A DNA stretch of 64,000 nt from VXPQ01 sp965223485. Lineage in GTDB: Bacteria; Bacteroidota; Rhodothermia; Rhodothermales; VXPQ01. Positions 61,615 to 64,000 of the stretch are shown piece after piece. Positions within the stretch are counted from its first letter, which is position 1; every line of letters starts with the position of its first letter. A program made the position numbers and the translations under genes. The stretch is from contig OZ244993.1 in the NCBI GenBank assembly GCA_965223485.1, forward strand, positions 2,356,001-2,420,000, read 5' to 3'. The notes under the pieces were generated by a model, which did not search any database, was not told the origin of the DNA, and saw nothing but the letters and a program-made list of their open reading frames with translations.

Positions 61615-62535
61615 ATGTCCGATACAAACAACGCAACCGATATGCCGGACCCTTCCGATTCGTCCGCCGCATCCGACGCTCGTAATGCCCCCGCTGCATC
61701 CCGGCGTTCGCCGCTCCGGGATCGCATGGGGGTCTTCATTTTCGGGAACGACACCCCTGCGGGACATATATTCGACGTGGTGCTCATCGTGGTAATCCTG
61801 TTGAGTATCGTGGCGGTCATGCTGGACAGCGTGGTTGCCATATCCGAGCAGTGGGGCGCCGAACTGGCGATCCTCGAGTGGATATTCACCATCCTTTTTA
61901 CGGTGGAATACGCGCTACGGCTCTACAGCGCCCGGAACGCCAGGCGTTATGCGACAAGTTTCTTCGGTGTGGTCGATCTTCTCGCTATTCTGCCGACGTT
62001 TATCAGTCTCATATTCCCGCCAGGTCGATTTCTCCTTACGATCCGGGTGCTGCGCGTCTTGCGGGTGTTTCGCGTGCTCAAACTGATGCGGTTTCTTGGA
62101 GCGGAAGATGTGCTGTACGCGGCGCTGCGGGCGGGTCGCCGCAAGATTGTGGTCTTCATGCTGGCTGTCTCCCTGATCGTCGTGATTGTGGGATCGCTCA
62201 TGTATGTCATCGAGGGGGCCGACGCAGGCTTTACGAGCATTCCGCGCGGGGTGTACTGGGCCATCGTGACGGTAACCACCGTCGGATATGGGGACATTGC
62301 GCCGTTGACGCCGCTCGGCCAGATGATAGCGGTGCTGCTGATGTTCACCGGGTACGCCATCATTGCAGTTCCGACGGGTATCGTCGGAGTGGAGGTCGGG
62401 CGGTTTTATGGAGGAGGCCGGTCCACATGGAGAATATGCGGGGCCTGCGGACGGGGCAGTGGGGCGCCCAACGTCTCCTATTGCGGTTTCTGTGGGGAAC
62501 CACTGGAGGCGAATGATACGGGGCAGAGCGGGTAA
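61615..62535 (+). CDS. Voltage-gated-type ion channel with C-terminal zinc ribbon
   Basis: The 306-residue protein has the six-segment channel layout: S1-S3, an arginine-rich S4 (RVLRVLRVFRVLKLMRFL, about residues 143-160), and a pore with filter TVTTVGYGD (about 219), the K+-selective signature. The hydrophilic N-terminus of about 35 residues is Asp/Ala/Ser-rich. After S6 a cytoplasmic tail carries CGACGRGSGAPNVSYCGFCG, a CxxC...CxxC zinc ribbon, which may sense metal or redox state or aid assembly. The selectivity is inferred from the filter. Confidence 0.9.
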   Translation: MSDTNNATDMPDPSDSSAASDARNAPAASRRSPLRDRMGVFIFGNDTPAGHIFDVVLIVVILLSIVAVMLDSVVAISEQWGAELAILEWIFTILFTVEYALRLYSARNARRYATSFFGVVDLLAILPTFISLIFPPGRFLLTIRVLRVLRVFRVLKLMRFLGAEDVLYAALRAGRRKIVVFMLAVSLIVVIVGSLMYVIEGADAGFTSIPRGVYWAIVTVTTVGYGDIAPLTPLGQMIAVLLMFTGYAIIAVPTGIVGVEVGRFYGGGRSTWRICGACGRGSGAPNVSYCGFCGEPLEANDTGQSG

Positions 62536-62635
62536 AACGGGATTTTGCGATTATAAGCTGGCATAATTGATTTTAGATGTATATTTTGCATAAAGTAAAG
62601 AAATCTTTTAAATCCGGGGAAAAAGAGAGATTACC

Positions 62636-62869
62636 ATGCTTTCATCCACTATTTCCAGCAAAGGCCAAACAACCTTACCTAAGCCCATCCGTCAAATTCT
62701 TGGGATAGTAGCGGGGGGCAAGGTGAATTACCTTGTTTTCGATGGCGAGGTGCGTATTCTACCGGTGCGCCCGATCGGTCGGCTTTTCGGGGTGCTGAAG
62801 CGCGAGGGGCCTGTCGTTTCTCTGGAGGAAATGGAGCAGGCTATAGCCGGGGGGGCGTGCGAGGAATGA
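62636..62869 (+). CDS. vapB: VapB-type antitoxin, AbrB/MazE fold
   Basis: The 77 residues begin SSTISSKGQTTLPKPIRQILG, the swapped-hairpin AbrB DNA-binding domain, followed by a C-terminal tail (VVSLEEMEQAIAGGACEE) expected to wrap the toxin. It should neutralise the toxin and repress their shared promoter. Its stop overlaps the toxin ATG (ATGA). The 100 bp upstream is AT-rich, includes TATTTTG (62582-62588) and is the likely promoter/operator. Confidence 0.9.
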   Translation: MLSSTISSKGQTTLPKPIRQILGIVAGGKVNYLVFDGEVRILPVRPIGRLFGVLKREGPVVSLEEMEQAIAGGACEE

Positions 62870-63264
62870 TTGCCCTGGATACCAATGTGCTCGTTCGGTA
62901 CCTGGTGTGCGACGACCCGGAACAGGGTGTGATCGCCAGGAAAGTTTTGGAGAACCTCGCAAGGGAATCTCCCGGCTTTATTAGTCGAGAGGTTGTTTTG
63001 GAGCTGGTTTGGGTACTGGAACGGGCCTACAAGTGCTCCCGCGACGAAATCGCCATGGTGCTGGAAGAACTGACGGCAACGGAGCACCTTGTGGTCGAAG
63101 CGAGTCTGGATGTGGTTCGCTGTGCCGTTCGTTATCGCGAGAGCGGTGCGGGTTTTGCCGACCTGATGATTCTGGCGGCTGCCGAACGGGCTGGAGCCGA
63201 CACGCTATGCACGTTTGACAGAAAAGCCGCGGAACCTGACGGAGTTACCCTGCTGGGTGGATAA
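62866..63264 (+). CDS. vapC: VapC-type PIN-domain ribonuclease toxin
   Basis: The 132-residue PIN domain starts MIALDTNVLVRYLVCDD, with the first catalytic aspartate, and continues with the central glutamate in SREVVLELVWVLERAY (about residue 47) and the late acidic pair in GAGFADLMILAAAE and CTFDRKA (about 98 and 117). It should cleave RNA when freed from the antitoxin. Start by ATG 62866 overlapping vapB; the upstream in-frame GTG at 62857 is less likely. Confidence 0.92.
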   Translation: MIALDTNVLVRYLVCDDPEQGVIARKVLENLARESPGFISREVVLELVWVLERAYKCSRDEIAMVLEELTATEHLVVEASLDVVRCAVRYRESGAGFADLMILAAAERAGADTLCTFDRKAAEPDGVTLLGG

Positions 63265-63310
63265 GGACCTCCGGATTCCTGCAAGGGCGAGTGCGAGACG
63301 CACGGGGGAG

Positions 63311-63358
63311 ACGGAAAGGGGAAACGGAAAGGGGAAACGGAAAGGGGAAACGGAAAAG
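63311..63358. repeat. 13-bp polypurine tandem repeat, 3.7 copies
   Basis: ACGGAAAGGGGAA occurs three times in perfect tandem (63311-63349), followed by a partial fourth unit ACGGAAAAG. The plus strand is almost pure purine. It lies between vapC and the tRNA-Lys gene. Confidence 0.85.
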
Positions 63359-63441
63359 GCTCAGGCGAAGCGGATAACCTGTCGGAAGGCGCCCTGAAGA
63401 GGCGAGGGCGCACGGTAATGGCGCGCCGGAGAGGAATCGTG

Positions 63442-63515
63442 TAGGCCCGGGGGGACTCGAACCCCCAACCCACTGATTAAGAGTCAGTTGCTCTGCCAAA
63501 TTGAGCTACGGGCCT
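63442..63515 (-). tRNA. tRNA-Lys (anticodon CTT)
   Basis: On the minus strand the cloverleaf is complete: acceptor AGGCCCG/CGGGCCT, D arm GCTC...GAGC, anticodon stem ACTGA/TCAGT with loop CTCTTAA (anticodon CTT, read as Lys), T arm GGGGG-TTCGAGT-CCCCC and discriminator A. CCA is not encoded. tRNA genes are common integration sites, and the sequence beyond it is accessory in character. Confidence 0.95.
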
Positions 63516-63625
63516 GGGTGGACTTGCGCGAAGCAGCCTTAAGGCATATTTTACGCGGGGCAAGAGCGGTGGATCCGAGAGGATGTGACGGTATGCCACA
63601 TCAGACTCGACAGCAGATCGGGCGA

Positions 63626-63799
63626 TCATCCCCCGTGGAGCGGGAAGCGTTGAGCCATCAAATCGATCCATGCAAGCGCCGTCGCCAGCGCCTGATACAC
63701 ATAACCTCGCAGGGAATGGATCGCCTGGCGTGCAGGATCGCCCTCCGGGATAATGCCAGAAGATGGGCCTGGATTGAAAAGTTCGTTAGCGTTCATCAT
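63626..63799 (-). pseudogene. Truncated N-terminus of a large protein resembling defence-type NTPase/nuclease proteins
   Basis: A 57-codon frame encodes MMNANELFNPGPSSGIIPEG, then DPARQAIHSLRGYVYQALAT and ALAWIDL, before an unrelated short tail and stop. The DPARQAI-SLRGYxYQ-LAAxLAWIDL pattern is, as I recall, the opening of large multidomain proteins (Cap4/DUF4297-like or NACHT-associated) found in defence islands. If so, more than 90% of the gene is missing. It begins 16 bp after the stop of the frame at 63816-64000, as in an operon. The family assignment is from memory and needs a search. Confidence 0.45.
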
Positions 63800-63815
63800 T
63801 GTAACAGAAACAACC

Positions 63816-64000
63816 TCACGAACCCAGTGCCTCCATACGTTCTACCCAGCCATTAAATCGGGGGCATTCGGAGCGGATTGTGTCTAATCCTATTAGCTCG
63901 GCAAGCAGAGGGCCATCTCCGCGTTTTCTGTAACGCGGTATGAGCCGCATGATCCGCTTGCTCGGAACGGTTTTATTACTGTCGTTTATATCTTCCGGGG
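63816..64000 (-). CDS. C-terminal part of an unrecognised protein (5' end beyond window)
   Basis: A minus-strand frame is open from the right edge to a TGA at 63816-63818, about 60 residues ending GDGPLLAELIGLDTIRSE, CPRFNGWVERMEALGS. It is composed like an alpha-helical protein C-terminus and is closely followed by the truncated 63626-63799 frame, which supports it. Codon use includes several ATA and AAA codons unlike the biosynthetic genes, suggesting acquired DNA. I do not recognise the family. Confidence 0.45.
   Translation of the reverse strand, partial: PEDINDSNKTVPSKRIMRLIPRYRKRGDGPLLAELIGLDTIRSECPRFNGWVERMEALGS

Noticed and set aside
63488..63856. 122-codon plus-strand ORF
   Set aside because: It overlaps tRNA-Lys, has no recognisable domain, and its composition looks like the complement of the two minus-strand fragments.
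63940..64000. Plus-strand start of a signal-peptide-like ORF (MSRMIRLLGTVLLLSFISSG) running off the right edge
   Set aside because: It is antisense to the minus-strand open frame 63816-64000, which is better supported by the closely spaced downstream frame. With only 20 codons visible it cannot be judged; it remains possible.

Overview
The window comes from a bacterium of the Bacteroidota/Rhodothermota branch, most likely a member of the Rhodothermales. The evidence is internal. Secreted proteins end in the NYPNPFNP...LPSGxYVYRL type of C-terminal sorting domain. There is a TonB-dependent receptor with a carboxypeptidase-regulatory-like N-terminal domain, TorF-like and NIPSNAP proteins, Tat-exported Gfo/Idh/MocA and TIM-barrel sugar enzymes, and moderately high GC. 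No rRNA is present. One tRNA (Lys, CTT) lies near the right edge.

Layout. 1-5.6 kb: the 3' part of an outer-membrane barrel-like gene, a leucine-rich-repeat/Calx-beta/Fn3 secreted protein, and a truncated relative fused in frame to the start of an IS3-family orfA, next to a second remnant of the same IS end. 5.6-13 kb: murA, two Tat-exported sugar-metabolism enzymes, and a solitary single-chain restriction-modification enzyme. 13.2-16 kb: a NifS-type cysteine desulfurase coupled to a DUF2064 transferase, a strong bidirectional terminator, and a TorF-like porin.

16.3-37.1 kb: about 20 kb of same-strand biosynthetic genes, ilvB-ilvN-ilvC-leuB-leuA-leuC-leuD-cimA-gltB-gltD-thrB-thrC-(squalene/phytoene synthase-like)-purM. 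The first gene is preceded by an unannotated 47-codon leader ORF ending LVLLLGLIIITV and by mutually exclusive RNA stems, which looks like a branched-chain amino-acid attenuator. LeuBCD serve both leucine synthesis and, with CimA, a threonine-independent isoleucine route. IlvBNC serves valine/isoleucine (and leucine precursor) synthesis. GltBD supplies glutamate, the amino donor. ilvA, ilvD and ilvE are not in the window.

37-42.4 kb: a small secreted protein, two tandem Cys/Met-metabolism PLP enzymes, plsY and gpsA. 42.4-50.1 kb: a TonB-dependent receptor facing a parC-parE topoisomerase IV pair across a repeat-rich intergenic region. 50.1-60.3 kb: mainly exported proteins (FAH-family enzyme, DM13 lipoprotein, TIM-barrel lipoprotein, esterase, sulfatase, SMP-30-like lipoprotein, NIPSNAP protein, subtilase, DUF3500 protein). 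60.4-64 kb: a Ca2+/Na+ antiporter, a voltage-gated-type ion channel with a zinc ribbon, a VapBC toxin-antitoxin pair, tRNA-Lys, and then a decayed accessory segment with the truncated start of what looks like a large defence-type protein.

All calls come from reading the sequence and translations. No database search or folding program was run, and residue positions are approximate.
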